A DNA stretch of 34,034 bases from Alphaproteobacteria bacterium (GTDB lineage: Bacteria; Pseudomonadota; Alphaproteobacteria; SHNJ01). Below the pieces are notes generated by a model. The model searched no databases. It saw only the letters and a program-made list of their open reading frames with translations, and was not told the origin of the DNA. Both the position numbers and the translations under genes were made by a program. The DNA lies in contig SHNJ01000022.1 of assembly GCA_004295055.1 (NCBI GenBank), positions 1 through 34,034 on the forward strand, read 5' to 3'. Below, piece by piece: positions 1-7,916 of this stretch; position 1 is the first letter of the stretch; every line of letters starts with the position of its first letter.

Positions 1-144
1 GCGATTGAGTTTAGAACAACTCTTAGCTTGATGTGTAGTAGATACCGTCGATTTTCATGAGTCGATGCGGCCCCAAAGGCCAATAAAACTGTTCCCGAGA
101 GGACGTTTTTCTTTTCACGTTGTCAAAGAGTTCTCTGTTTTCGC

Positions 145-201
145 CCTCGTTCATTCGAGGCCATTGCAGCTATTCTCAGCTTTGGCATCATAGGGATGCT
201 A
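145..201 (+). promoter_or_regulatory. Structured 5' leader of the cold-shock gene
   Basis: The 234 bases before the cold-shock gene contain no ORF. Two small hairpins can be drawn: CCTCG/CGAGG (145-149 with 156-160) and GCATC/GATGC (185-189 with 195-199, extendable by a G-U and a T-A pair). Long structured leaders are known for cspA-type mRNAs, where they act in temperature-dependent translation and stability. I cannot place the promoter, and the stems are short, so function here is inference only. An AAGGAAG ribosome site precedes the ATG. Confidence 0.3.
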
Positions 202-234
202 TGGCAACGTTAACTTGATAAAGGAAGACTAAAT

Positions 235-447
235 ATGCCTACAGGTACAGTAAAATGGTTCAATGCCACCAAAGGTTTCGGATTCATCCAACCAGATAAC
301 GGCGGAGCCGACGTATTCGTTCACATCAGCGCCGTAGAACGCGCCGGTTTGCGCGGTTTGCGCGAAGGCCAAAAAGTAAGCTTCGAATTAGCGACTGAAC
401 GCGGCAAAACCGCGGCGTCCGATTTGAAAGTGGCTGACGCTGCCTAA
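235..447 (+). CDS. Cold-shock protein, CspA family
   Basis: This 70-residue protein is a single cold-shock domain, the usual length for the family. Both nucleic-acid-binding motifs are visible: RNP1-like KGFGFI near residues 13-18 and RNP2-like VFVHIS near 27-32, after the typical N-terminal [13 protein letters not shown]. Family members bind single-stranded RNA and DNA in the cytoplasm and act as RNA chaperones. It is followed by its own terminator (479-512) and then by an RNA helicase gene. Pairing of a cold-shock protein and a DEAD-box helicase suggests a shared role in RNA unfolding at low temperature, although the terminator implies separate transcription. Which csp paralogue it is cannot be told from sequence alone. 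Confidence 0.95.
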   Translation: MPTGTVKWFNATKGFGFIQPDNGGADVFVHISAVERAGLRGLREGQKVSFELATERGKTAASDLKVADAA

Positions 448-478
448 TAAAGGCTTTTCTTAGAAATAAGAATCAGAG

Positions 479-512
479 AAGGCGCGAAGCGGTTTGCGTT
501 TCGCGCCTTTTT
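479..512 (+). terminator. Rho-independent terminator of the cold-shock gene
   Basis: GGCGCGAA (481-488) pairs perfectly with TTCGCGCC (500-507), extendable by A-T at 480/508, with an 11-base loop. A run of five T follows at 508-512. It lies 32 bases past the cold-shock stop codon and upstream of the helicase gene. Confidence 0.85.
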
Positions 513-577
513 ATTGATTGCGGGCATTGATCCCGCAAACGGGTAACCAATAAAGGTATACCCAGTAAAGGGAAACA

Positions 578-2161
578 ATGACTCAGGATTTTAATGGCTT
601 TGGCCTTTCGCCAAAGCTTTTGCAAGCGCTTGCACGTTTGCAATTCACCACCCCAACACCGATTCAGGCGCAGACTTTGCCATTGGCATTGTCCGGCCGC
701 GATATTCTGGGCTCGGCCCAAACCGGCACCGGCAAAACCGCTGCCTTCGGTATTCCATTAATCGAACAATTGATGCAACGCCCGGATGCGGCCGCGTTGA
801 TTATGACGCCAACCCGCGAACTTGCGGCGCAGGTGGTTGAATCGTTGACACAAATGATTCCAACGCAAGATATCAGAACCGCCTTATTGATCGGCGGCGA
901 AGCAATGCCGCGTCAATTCAAACAATTACAAGCCCGTCCGCGCATTATCGTGGGAACGCCAGGCCGTATCAACGACCATTTGGCGCGAGGCACTTTGAAA
1001 TTGGGCAATATCCGTTTCCTGGTATTGGATGAAACCGACCGGATGCTGGATATGGGTTTTGGCGTGCAGATCGAAAAAATTATTAAAAATATTCCAGAAG
1101 ACCGCCAGACTTTTATGTTCTCGGCGACTATGCCGGACAATATCACTAAATTATCCGCGAAATATCTGCGCAACCCCGAACGGATTGCGGTTGGATCGAC
1201 CAGAACGCCGGCGGCGAATATTCAGCAGGAATTGATTCACACCAGCGATGAAGACAAATATACCAAATTGGTGGAACAACTGGAAGCGCGCCAAGGGTCC
1301 GTCATTATTTTCGTGAAAACCAAATATGGCACGGAAAAACTGGCAAAGCGCCTGGTGAAAGGCGGCCAAAAAGCCGATGCGATTCACGGCGATTTGCAAC
1401 AACGCCGCCGCAACCGCGTGATTCAATCGTTCCGCGACTCCGAATTCCGCATTTTGGTGGCAACCGATGTCGCCGCGCGCGGTTTGGATATCCCGCATAT
1501 CGAACACGTGATCAATTACGATCTGCCGCAAGCGCCGGAAGATTATATTCACCGTATCGGCCGCACTGCCCGCGCAGGCGCCGAAGGATCGGCGGTCAAT
1601 TTCATTACGCCAGCCGATGGCGGCAAATGGAAAGCCATTCATAAATTGATGCATGGCACCACCAATGATAACAAACAAGGCGGCCAGCAAGGCGGACGCA
1701 AACAGAAATCTTTTATCAACGCAAACCGCGAAGATAAGCCGCGCAGATACCAAGGAAAGAACCGCGGCGATCAAAATCACCGGCCGTTCAAAAAACGGGA
1801 TGATGATCGGAGTCAGCCGCAAGAACATCGTTCCTTTAAAAAACGGGATCATGGCGATAATCCAAAATCTCATCGTTCATTCAAGGATCGTTCGTTTAAA
1901 AATCGGAATGAAGACGGTGGTCAAAAAGAATTCCGCCCATTTAAAAAACGCGACGATGATCGTGGCCAGCAACCGGAAAATCGCTCTTTCAAAAAATGGG
2001 ATAAGAACCGCGGCCATCGCAAAGGCAAGGGTCAGAACACAAACCCCCAGCGTAAGCGCGATGGGGATCGTAACGACCATCCCCGCAACGATCGTCCACA
2101 GATGGATTGGCGCGACCGGCAGCGGCAAAAGCGCCATTCGCGTAAACAACGCGCGGCTTAA
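578..2161 (+). CDS. DEAD-box ATP-dependent RNA helicase, RhlE-like
   Basis: This is a 527-residue RNA helicase. The core (about residues 1-370) shows the family motifs in order: Q motif (FGLSPKLLQAL...TPTPIQ), Walker A AQTGTGKTAAF, PTRELA, GG, TPGR, DETD (here the common variant of DEAD), SAT, FVKTK, ATDVAARGLD and HRIGRTAR. The C-terminal 150 residues are a hydrophilic basic tail with repeated F-K-K-R-D-type units, probably disordered and RNA-binding. RhlE-type enzymes act in ribosome assembly and RNA decay, especially in the cold. The start is supported by AAAGGGA just upstream of the ATG. The orthologue name is not certain, because RhlE, RhlB, SrmB and CsdA share the core and differ mainly in the tail. 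Confidence 0.93.
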   Translation: MTQDFNGFGLSPKLLQALARLQFTTPTPIQAQTLPLALSGRDILGSAQTGTGKTAAFGIPLIEQLMQRPDAAALIMTPTRELAAQVVESLTQMIPTQDIRTALLIGGEAMPRQFKQLQARPRIIVGTPGRINDHLARGTLKLGNIRFLVLDETDRMLDMGFGVQIEKIIKNIPEDRQTFMFSATMPDNITKLSAKYLRNPERIAVGSTRTPAANIQQELIHTSDEDKYTKLVEQLEARQGSVIIFVKTKYGTEKLAKRLVKGGQKADAIHGDLQQRRRNRVIQSFRDSEFRILVATDVAARGLDIPHIEHVINYDLPQAPEDYIHRIGRTARAGAEGSAVNFITPADGGKWKAIHKLMHGTTNDNKQGGQQGGRKQKSFINANREDKPRRYQGKNRGDQNHRPFKKRDDDRSQPQEHRSFKKRDHGDNPKSHRSFKDRSFKNRNEDGGQKEFRPFKKRDDDRGQQPENRSFKKWDKNRGHRKGKGQNTNPQRKRDGDRNDHPRNDRPQMDWRDRQRQKRHSRKQRAA

Positions 2162-2224
2162 CGTATCCGGGATTGACAGATGCGGGTTGGCGGCATAGTT
2201 TCCATGCATTAAAAGGGGATCACT

Positions 2225-2905
2225 ATGATGCAAACTCGCATACTGGCTTTGGTTACTTTCGCGTTTTTCCTGGCTTTCACAGCGCAGGCTCAAGCGACCG
2301 ACTTAACGCTCGATCAATTGATCAAACTTTGCCGCTTCGATAGCGTTAAAGACCGCGATAATTGCGCGCATTATATGCAGGGTTTCTATGACGATTTACA
2401 GGCTGGCGAGGTTTATTTAAACCGCGCGTGCAGCAAGAGAATATTCACGGTTAAGGATCAAAAACCAATTATCGACTGGCTGGCCGACCCCAATAATATC
2501 AAGGTGGAAAAACGCGAGGAAATAGGCGGGGTAATCGCGCTGATGTCCTATTTGATGCGTAACGACAAGGCGCAGATTCCATGCAGCGACATTGGCGGCT
2601 ATATCCCATTTGATTCTTTGGTTTCCCGCTGCGAAAGCAGCATCGATCAAGACAGTCCATGCAAGTTTTATTCCGGCGCGGTGAATGAACTGGAAGTGGT
2701 GCGTCACTCCATGGCCGAAAAACCGTTTTTATGCGTCCGTAACAAGAATGGCGAACCAGAAGAATTGCCATATTTGCCGGATGAAGAAGTATTGGCTGTG
2801 ATGCAGGATTACCTGAAAAACAATCCAAAGGCGCGCGGCAAATCGGCGGCCGGAATGCTGGTAACCGCGCTAAAAAGCAAATATCCATGTGCTGCGGATA
2901 AATGA
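2225..2905 (+). CDS. Secreted protein with two Rap1a/Tai-like domains
   Basis: This 226-residue protein begins with a clear signal peptide (hydrophobic residues 5-20, AQA-QA cleavage region near 24). The mature part has two cysteine-containing halves. The first has LIKLC...DNCAHYMQGFYDDL. The second has LVSRCES...PCKFYSGAVNEL, then FLCVRN, a long acidic helix, MLVTALKSKYPC. The C...C-x-x-Y-x-x-G pattern and the closing L..AL...YPC helix resemble the Rap1a/Tai family of small periplasmic immunity proteins; I recognise this from memory of the motif and it needs a profile search. No type VI effector is nearby, so an immunity role is unproven. Its stop overlaps the next start by four bases (ATGA). 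An AAGGGGA site precedes tandem ATG codons at 2225 and 2228. Confidence 0.6.
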   Translation: MMQTRILALVTFAFFLAFTAQAQATDLTLDQLIKLCRFDSVKDRDNCAHYMQGFYDDLQAGEVYLNRACSKRIFTVKDQKPIIDWLADPNNIKVEKREEIGGVIALMSYLMRNDKAQIPCSDIGGYIPFDSLVSRCESSIDQDSPCKFYSGAVNELEVVRHSMAEKPFLCVRNKNGEPEELPYLPDEEVLAVMQDYLKNNPKARGKSAAGMLVTALKSKYPCAADK

Positions 2906-4749
2906 GTTCCGATTTAATCCTAAGCGTTCAAGAAGCCGCGATCCGGTATGGTCCGAAACAAATTTTCGAGGATCTGACGTTCAGCATCTATGCGGGCGAC
3001 AAAATCTGTCTGGTTGGCAAAAACGGCGCCGGTAAAACCACGCTGATGAATATTATCACCGGTACGATTGATTTGGACGGCGGCGAGCGCTGGATGCTGC
3101 AAGGCACGACGGTAGGGTATTTACAGCAGGATATCGAGGTTAAACCGGGTCAAACGCTGCGCGATTTTATTTTCGAACAAATTAGTACTGAAAACCAAGA
3201 AGAACAAAACGCCTATAAAATCGACATGGTGGTCGAACCATTGGGGTTGCATATCGACGATCGTATGGATCGGTTGTCGGGCGGCCAGTTACGTCGCGCC
3301 GCTTTGGCGCGCGCGCTGGTGGAAGAGCCGGATATTTTGTTGTTGGACGAACCCACCAACCATCTGGATCTGGATGTCATCGAATGGCTGGAACAATATT
3401 TGAAACAATATCGCGGCGCGGTGATTTGCGTCAGCCACGATAAAACCTTTTTGGCTAATATTTCCGACAAAGTGTTCTGGCTGGATCGCGGCAAATTGAA
3501 ATTATGCCCGCGCGGATTCGCCTATTTCGAAGAATGGTCGGAAATGGTGTTGGAACAGGAAGAACGCGAATTGCAGCGCCGCCAGCGTATTTTGGATCAA
3601 GAGGTGGAATGGGCCAGCAGGGGCGTTCGCGCCCGCCGCAAACGCAATGTGCGGCGGCTGGAATTGATGAAGGAAGAACGCGAGAAATTAAAACGCGATC
3701 GTAATGCGTTAAACCGCATGCTGGCGAAAGTTGAATTTGAAGAAATGGAAATGGAAGGCACGTCGAAAAATGTCGCGGAGTTTTTCGGCGTATCGAAAAA
3801 ATTTGTCGAAGACGGCCAGGAAAAAACCATATTAAACAAATTCTCGCTGCGCATTCAACGCGGCGACCGGATTGGGATTTTAGGGCGCAATGGGTCCGGA
3901 AAAACCAGTTTTTTGCGCCTGTTGATCGGCGAAATCCCGCCCGATACCGGCAAGGTCAAAATCGCGCGGGATATTGAGTTTTCGTATTTCGATCAAAAGC
4001 GCAAGGATTTGGACCCGCAAGCGTCATTATGGACCACGCTGTGCCCAAATGGCGGCGACCACGTCAATGTCATGGGTAAACCGCGCCATGTATGCGGTTA
4101 TTTAAAAGATTTTTTATTCGATCCGTCGATGGCAACGCAATTGGTGGGAACTTTATCGGGCGGACAAAAAAACCGCTTGATGCTGGCCAAAGTGATGGCA
4201 AACCCGAAAAGCTTCTTGATCTTGGACGAACCCACCAATGATCTGGATATGGACACGCTTGATCGTTTGGAAGATGCATTGATGAATTATAAAGGCACGC
4301 TGTTGATCGTCAGTCACGACCGCGATTTTCTGGATCAAACCGTGACCAAGATTCTGGCGTTTGAAGGGGATGGCAATATCGAAGCTTATATCGGAGGATA
4401 TTCGGATTATTTGAAAAAGCGGGATGAAAACCGTAAGCCGCCTAAACAACAAACGCAGGTACAGAAAAAATCGGTTGATGCGGTCAAGGACTATCCCGCC
4501 AATGTTAACGCCAAGCCACAGAAACTGTCTTATAAAATGCAGTATGAGCTCGACAATTTGCCAATGATTATCAGTGATTTAGAAAAAGAAGTCGAAGCAT
4601 TAAATGACCGGCTGGCCAATGCCGAATTATACTCTGCCAACCCGCAGGAATTCACCCAATGCACCAAACGTTTGGCCGAAGCGGAACGAGAGCTGGCTGC
4701 CGCCGAAGAACGTTGGTTGGCGTTGGAGGAGATGCGGGTTAGCAATTGA
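2902..4749 (+). CDS. ABC-F family ATPase, Uup-like
   Basis: This 615-residue protein has two ABC ATPase domains and no membrane segment, the ABC-F layout. Domain 1 shows Walker A GKNGAGKTT (about 39-47), signature LSGGQLRRAALARAL and Walker B LLLDEPTNHLD. Domain 2 shows GRNGSGKTS, LSGGQKNRLMLAKVM and LILDEPTNDLD. A charged linker rich in R, K and E joins them. The last 80 residues form a predicted coiled coil (LPMIISDLEKEVEALNDRL...), as in Uup, whose coiled coil binds nucleic acid. ABC-F proteins act on the ribosome or on branched DNA intermediates. The gene starts inside the stop of the previous gene, with no strong ribosome site of its own, so translational coupling is likely. EttA or another ABC-F member is possible, but the C-terminal coiled coil favours Uup. 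Confidence 0.9.
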   Translation: MSSDLILSVQEAAIRYGPKQIFEDLTFSIYAGDKICLVGKNGAGKTTLMNIITGTIDLDGGERWMLQGTTVGYLQQDIEVKPGQTLRDFIFEQISTENQEEQNAYKIDMVVEPLGLHIDDRMDRLSGGQLRRAALARALVEEPDILLLDEPTNHLDLDVIEWLEQYLKQYRGAVICVSHDKTFLANISDKVFWLDRGKLKLCPRGFAYFEEWSEMVLEQEERELQRRQRILDQEVEWASRGVRARRKRNVRRLELMKEEREKLKRDRNALNRMLAKVEFEEMEMEGTSKNVAEFFGVSKKFVEDGQEKTILNKFSLRIQRGDRIGILGRNGSGKTSFLRLLIGEIPPDTGKVKIARDIEFSYFDQKRKDLDPQASLWTTLCPNGGDHVNVMGKPRHVCGYLKDFLFDPSMATQLVGTLSGGQKNRLMLAKVMANPKSFLILDEPTNDLDMDTLDRLEDALMNYKGTLLIVSHDRDFLDQTVTKILAFEGDGNIEAYIGGYSDYLKKRDENRKPPKQQTQVQKKSVDAVKDYPANVNAKPQKLSYKMQYELDNLPMIISDLEKEVEALNDRLANAELYSANPQEFTQCTKRLAEAERELAAAEERWLALEEMRVSN

Positions 4750-4757
4750 TATTTATT

Positions 4758-4860
4758 CTCTCCCCCTTGTGGGGAGAGATAGAAAATATTAGCGATCGAA
4801 GATCGCTTAGATTTTCTTGAGTGGGGGTACCCCCACCCCGGCCCTCCCCACAAGGGGGAG
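4758..4860. repeat. Nested inverted-repeat element between converging genes
   Basis: CTCCCCCTTGTGGGGAG-type sequence near 4758-4775 is repeated inverted at 4843-4860, so the two can pair into a long outer stem. Inside are two more perfect dyads: AGCGATC-GAA-GATCGCT (4791-4807) and GTGGGGGTACCCCCAC (4821-4836). The left arm alone is also self-complementary. The element fills most of the gap between the ABC-F and methyltransferase genes and could terminate both transcripts. Similar C/G-rich arms occur as dispersed intergenic repeats in proteobacterial genomes, so a REP- or MITE-like origin is possible. Confidence 0.7.
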
Positions 4861-4878
4861 GGGGGGAATAAAGCTAAT

Positions 4879-5682
4879 TTATTTTCTCCACGGTGCCAGC
4901 GCGGCATACAGCATCACGCCTGTTGCCACAGACAGATTTAATGATTCTGCCTTGCCGGGAATTGGCAGTTTCGCCAAATGATCGCAAGATTTTGCCAATT
5001 CGCCTGACAATCCTTTTTGTTCGCTGCCCATAACCAGGGCAAATGGCGGTTTATAGGAAACTTCGCGGAAGTCATTGGCGCCTTGTAAAGCGGTGCCGAT
5101 GGTTGGCAATTTATTTTGCTTGATGAAATCCGCTACGGTGGAACGGGCGAGGGGGATATGAAATATCGAATCCATCGTGGCGCGCACGCATTCTGGCGCA
5201 AACGGATCGCACGAATCGCCGATCAAGATTATACCATCTATGGCCATCGCATCGGCGGTGCGGATGATCGTGCCGAGGTTTCCAGGGTCGCGGGGAGATT
5301 CCAGCGCAATCACGCAAGTTTTGGCTGAGGATAGAATTTTACCGGCATCGGCATATTTATGCCGGATCAAGCCGATTATATTCTGCGCATTATCCTGTTG
5401 CGACAGTTTTTGCATGACTTTAGAGGCAACTGTAACGCATTTTATTTTTTTTGCCATCGCCGATTTTTTTAACGCGCCGGTTTCACGCGAGGCCGATTCA
5501 TCAAATAGCAGGCAATCGATTTCATAAAGGCCGGATTCAATCGCCGCGCCGATGGTGCGTTGGCCTTCGGCCGCAAACAAACCGTGCTGCTGGCGGTATT
5601 TTTTATCGCGCAGGGACGCCGCTTTTTTAATTAGCGGATTTTGCGCGCTTTCGATAACGGATGTGTTTTTATAGCTATTCAT
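4879..5682 (-). CDS. TrmH/SpoU family RNA 2'-O-ribose methyltransferase
   Basis: This 267-residue protein has an N-terminal substrate-binding part (IESAQNPLIKKAASLRDKKYR, FAAEGQRTI; residues 9-50) typical of SpoU_sub_bind, then a SPOUT-fold catalytic domain. The three SPOUT motifs are visible: NLGTIIRTADA, LVMGSEQKGLS and LPIPGKAESLNLSVATGVMLY, where the trefoil knot binds S-adenosylmethionine. Family members methylate the 2'-hydroxyl of a ribose in rRNA or tRNA in the cytoplasm. The arrangement matches the 23S rRNA methyltransferase branch rather than short tRNA TrmH, but the target nucleotide cannot be read from sequence. The gene overlaps the end of the upstream VOC gene by eight bases, so the two probably share a transcript. 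Confidence 0.92.
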   Translation of the reverse strand: MNSYKNTSVIESAQNPLIKKAASLRDKKYRQQHGLFAAEGQRTIGAAIESGLYEIDCLLFDESASRETGALKKSAMAKKIKCVTVASKVMQKLSQQDNAQNIIGLIRHKYADAGKILSSAKTCVIALESPRDPGNLGTIIRTADAMAIDGIILIGDSCDPFAPECVRATMDSIFHIPLARSTVADFIKQNKLPTIGTALQGANDFREVSYKPPFALVMGSEQKGLSGELAKSCDHLAKLPIPGKAESLNLSVATGVMLYAALAPWRK

Positions 5683-6103
5683 TGATTGGACGTGTTCCTA
5701 TGTCCCTGGAAAAACGCAGCATATATCCATCCGGATCTAGAACCGCAAATTGGCGGCAGCCAGTATCGTGATCGCCGGTGCGGTACCATTTATCTTCAAT
5801 GGGCAAAAATATCGTTACGCGATTTTGTTGTACGCGATGATATAATTCGTTCACGTCAGTGGCTTCGATCTGAAAATTAATGCCACGGCCTAATGGTGGG
5901 GTTAAATCACCGGTTGCCCAGGTGCGGCCCAAGCCAATTTGGTCGATCATTAATTGCGATCCTTGACGTTCCAACATGGCAAAGCCTTCTTCCGGACGCT
6001 GAAATAATACGGAAAATTGAAGTATACGCGTATAAAAATCCAAACTTTTTTTATAGTCTGTGCAGGAAAGTTCGGGAATAAGCGGCGGTTGCTGCATGAT
6101 CAA
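5675..6103 (-). CDS. VOC-family (glyoxalase/bleomycin-resistance-like) protein
   Basis: This protein of about 142 residues has one vicinal-oxygen-chelate fold. It starts with IPELSCTDYKKSLDFYT, a hallmark of the family's first beta-alpha unit, and ends with QFAVLDPDGYMLRFS, the hallmark of the second. That pattern is closest to the bleomycin-resistance/dioxygenase superfamily members without an obvious metal triad. Such proteins bind or detoxify small molecules, but no substrate can be assigned. A second ATG at 6097 is an equally good start. It lies just downstream of the PhnA-domain gene and overlaps the methyltransferase gene, suggesting a three-gene minus-strand unit. Confidence 0.85.
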   Translation of the reverse strand: MIMQQPPLIPELSCTDYKKSLDFYTRILQFSVLFQRPEEGFAMLERQGSQLMIDQIGLGRTWATGDLTPPLGRGINFQIEATDVNELYHRVQQNRVTIFLPIEDKWYRTGDHDTGCRQFAVLDPDGYMLRFSRDIGTRPINE

Positions 6104-6104
6104 A

Positions 6105-6326
6105 TTAAACTTTTTTCAGAAAACTGGCGTCCAGCATAAGGCCTTTGACTTCCTTGGCGCTGGATTCGATATGACGGCCATCGGAACACAGGCGGATATT
6201 GGTTGCCTTGGTGCCGCGTTTTACAACGCCGGACGATCCCTTGACCTTAAGGTCTTTGATCGCCATTACCGTATCGCCTTCTTTTAAAATATTGCCGTTG
6301 CTGTCTTTGATAATAATTTCTTCCAT
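6105..6326 (-). CDS. Stand-alone PhnA-domain protein
   Basis: This 73-residue protein is colinear with the C-terminal PhnA domain of YjdM/PhnA: KDSNGN...GDTV..IKDLKVKGSSGVVKRGTK..NIRL...H. The name PhnA is historical; the E. coli protein is not part of the phosphonate lyase itself, so no phosphonate role should be assumed. The zinc-ribbon that normally precedes this domain is absent, and the GGAG site just upstream of the ATG shows the short form is the intended product rather than a truncation. It is the first gene of the minus-strand group with the VOC and methyltransferase genes, one base before the VOC start region. Confidence 0.85.
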   Translation of the reverse strand: MEEIIIKDSNGNILKEGDTVMAIKDLKVKGSSGVVKRGTKATNIRLCSDGRHIESSAKEVKGLMLDASFLKKV

Positions 6327-6394
6327 ATACGCTCCGTAAGTTTGTGCGGAAGGTATATCAGATTTTCGGCTTTATGTCATCATTGGGATAATGA

Positions 6395-7537
6395 TTATGC
6401 CGGTTTGGCGGCTGTTTCAGTAATTCCAAGTAACTTCAGACTGCGGCTAACGACCTGATCTGGAATGAATGGCTTAATAATGTACCCGGTTGCGCCCATC
6501 GCGTAGGCTTTTTTGATATCGGTTTCCTTGCGTTTGGAAGTCAGAAATAGAACGGGAATATACTTGGTGTCGGGATTGCTGCGGATTCGCTGCAATACCG
6601 CAGGACCGTCCATGCCCGGCATAATCCAATCCAATATGGCCAGTTTGACCTTATTTTGTCCAATGATCTCCACGGCTTCCAGGCCGTTTTTCGCCAGCAG
6701 TAAGCGCACGCCGGTGCCTTTGAATTTTTCGGTAAATAAATCCAGGATTGCAGCATCATTGTCGGCAATCAGCAGCGTGCGATTTAAATTTTTTAAAACT
6801 GGCGCAACTTTTTCCGCGAGATATCGCAATTCAAAAGGCTTGGTAACATAATCGAACGCGCCGATGGATTTGGCTAATTCTATGTCGAGGGGCTTTTTGT
6901 TCGCGGTCAGCATGATAACGGGAATTTTCGCCGTCAATGGATCTTTTTTCACCTGTTCCAGCAAATCGATGCCGCGCATATCGGCAAGCCCGTCATCCAA
7001 TAACACCAAAGCCGGTTTGTGATGCCGGATAATATCCAATGCCTTGGCGCCGTTATTGGCGGTCATTACCTCGGCTTCGCGCTTGAATAATGCGACGACC
7101 AAGTCTCGAATAACTGGATCGTCATCGGTAATTAAAATAACTGGCTTGAATTGCTGAGCGATTTGTTCGAGCGAATTCAATTCTGCCTCGCTTGAAAATT
7201 TGGGCATGTTGTCAATCATCTCCAGCGCTTTGTTGCAGGCTTGTAATAAATCCTCGGTTAAGGTGCGCAGCTTTTCGATAGAGGCTCTGTTGTCCAACGC
7301 AGTTTCCAGATCCGCAGCTGTCTGGCTGATATAGGAAAAGCCATAACTGGCGCCGGAACCGGCGAAATTATGGGCGCACTGGCGCATTTGCTGGAAAACC
7401 GTATCGTTAGCTCCGCCCATAGAGCAAGCCGTGATAAAATCGGTAATCTGCGGCCGGCGTTCGTGGAGTTGCGCCAGATATTTCCGGCGCAACAGAATCA
7501 TACGGTCCTGGATGGCCGCTTTATTATTATCCTGCAT
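6395..7537 (-). CDS. Hpt-REC-REC phosphorelay protein A
   Basis: This 380-residue soluble relay protein has an N-terminal Hpt helical domain (1-110) with the probable phospho-histidine at residue 56 in CAHNFAGSGASYGF, then two receiver domains (about 130-245 and 250-370). Receiver 1 keeps TDDD, LLLD and TKPF elements. Receiver 2 keeps the LAILD aspartate and IKPF lysine but has IADND, so the second acidic residue of the metal-binding pair is Asn. No output domain follows. I chose ATG 7537 because GGGAG lies seven bases upstream and because the divergent paralogue starts at the same point; an ATG at 7564 is less likely. It overlaps the upstream receiver gene by 11 bases, giving an operon order kinase, receiver, Hpt-REC-REC. 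Confidence 0.88.
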   Translation of the reverse strand: MQDNNKAAIQDRMILLRRKYLAQLHERRPQITDFITACSMGGANDTVFQQMRQCAHNFAGSGASYGFSYISQTAADLETALDNRASIEKLRTLTEDLLQACNKALEMIDNMPKFSSEAELNSLEQIAQQFKPVILITDDDPVIRDLVVALFKREAEVMTANNGAKALDIIRHHKPALVLLDDGLADMRGIDLLEQVKKDPLTAKIPVIMLTANKKPLDIELAKSIGAFDYVTKPFELRYLAEKVAPVLKNLNRTLLIADNDAAILDLFTEKFKGTGVRLLLAKNGLEAVEIIGQNKVKLAILDWIMPGMDGPAVLQRIRSNPDTKYIPVLFLTSKRKETDIKKAYAMGATGYIIKPFIPDQVVSRSLKLLGITETAAKPA

Positions 7538-7916
7538 TGGCGGACTCCCATTGTTTTTGCACATCCTGCGGCAGGGTCATGGGGTCAAAAGGTTTTGGAA
7601 TTACGCCGATGGCGCCGCATTTTATGAATTCAGCGACTTCATTAGACTGCACTTTGGCGGTCATGAATACGACCGGTATGGACGATGCACCGTTTTTCCT
7701 AAGCGCTTCCAGTGTGCTTGGCCCGTTCATTTCCGGCATCATGACATCCATTAGAATTAAATCGGGCTTTGTGTTTTCCACATAAGCAAGGGCTTCCTTG
7801 CCGCTAGTGCAGGTATGGACTTCGAAATTGCCGACCATTTCCAGGGACATTTTGGCGATTTCCAGAATATCGGATTCGTCATCGACGCATAAAATATGTT
7901 TTAAGGTGGTGCTCAT
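7527..7916 (-). CDS. Single-domain response regulator (CheY-like) A
   Basis: This 129-residue protein is one receiver domain. The acidic pocket CVDDE, phospho-acceptor in LILMDVMMPEMNG, the FMTA threonine and the KPFDP lysine are all present, so it should be phosphorylatable. There is no output domain. It lies between the hybrid kinase (4-base ATGA overlap) and the Hpt-REC-REC gene (11-base overlap). It closely resembles the receivers at 16165-16560 and 22080-22466, notably in PKPxDPM near the C-terminus, so the three are recent paralogues. It probably shuttles phosphate between kinase and Hpt, or binds a target directly. AAGGAG precedes its ATG. Confidence 0.93.
   Translation of the reverse strand: MSTTLKHILCVDDESDILEIAKMSLEMVGNFEVHTCTSGKEALAYVENTKPDLILMDVMMPEMNGPSTLEALRKNGASSIPVVFMTAKVQSNEVAEFIKCGAIGVIPKPFDPMTLPQDVQKQWESANAG

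Noticed and set aside
1151-1873. 240-codon open frame on the minus strand inside the helicase gene
   Set aside because: It is antisense to conserved helicase motifs, has no recognisable domain and no ribosome site; codon structure belongs to the plus-strand gene.
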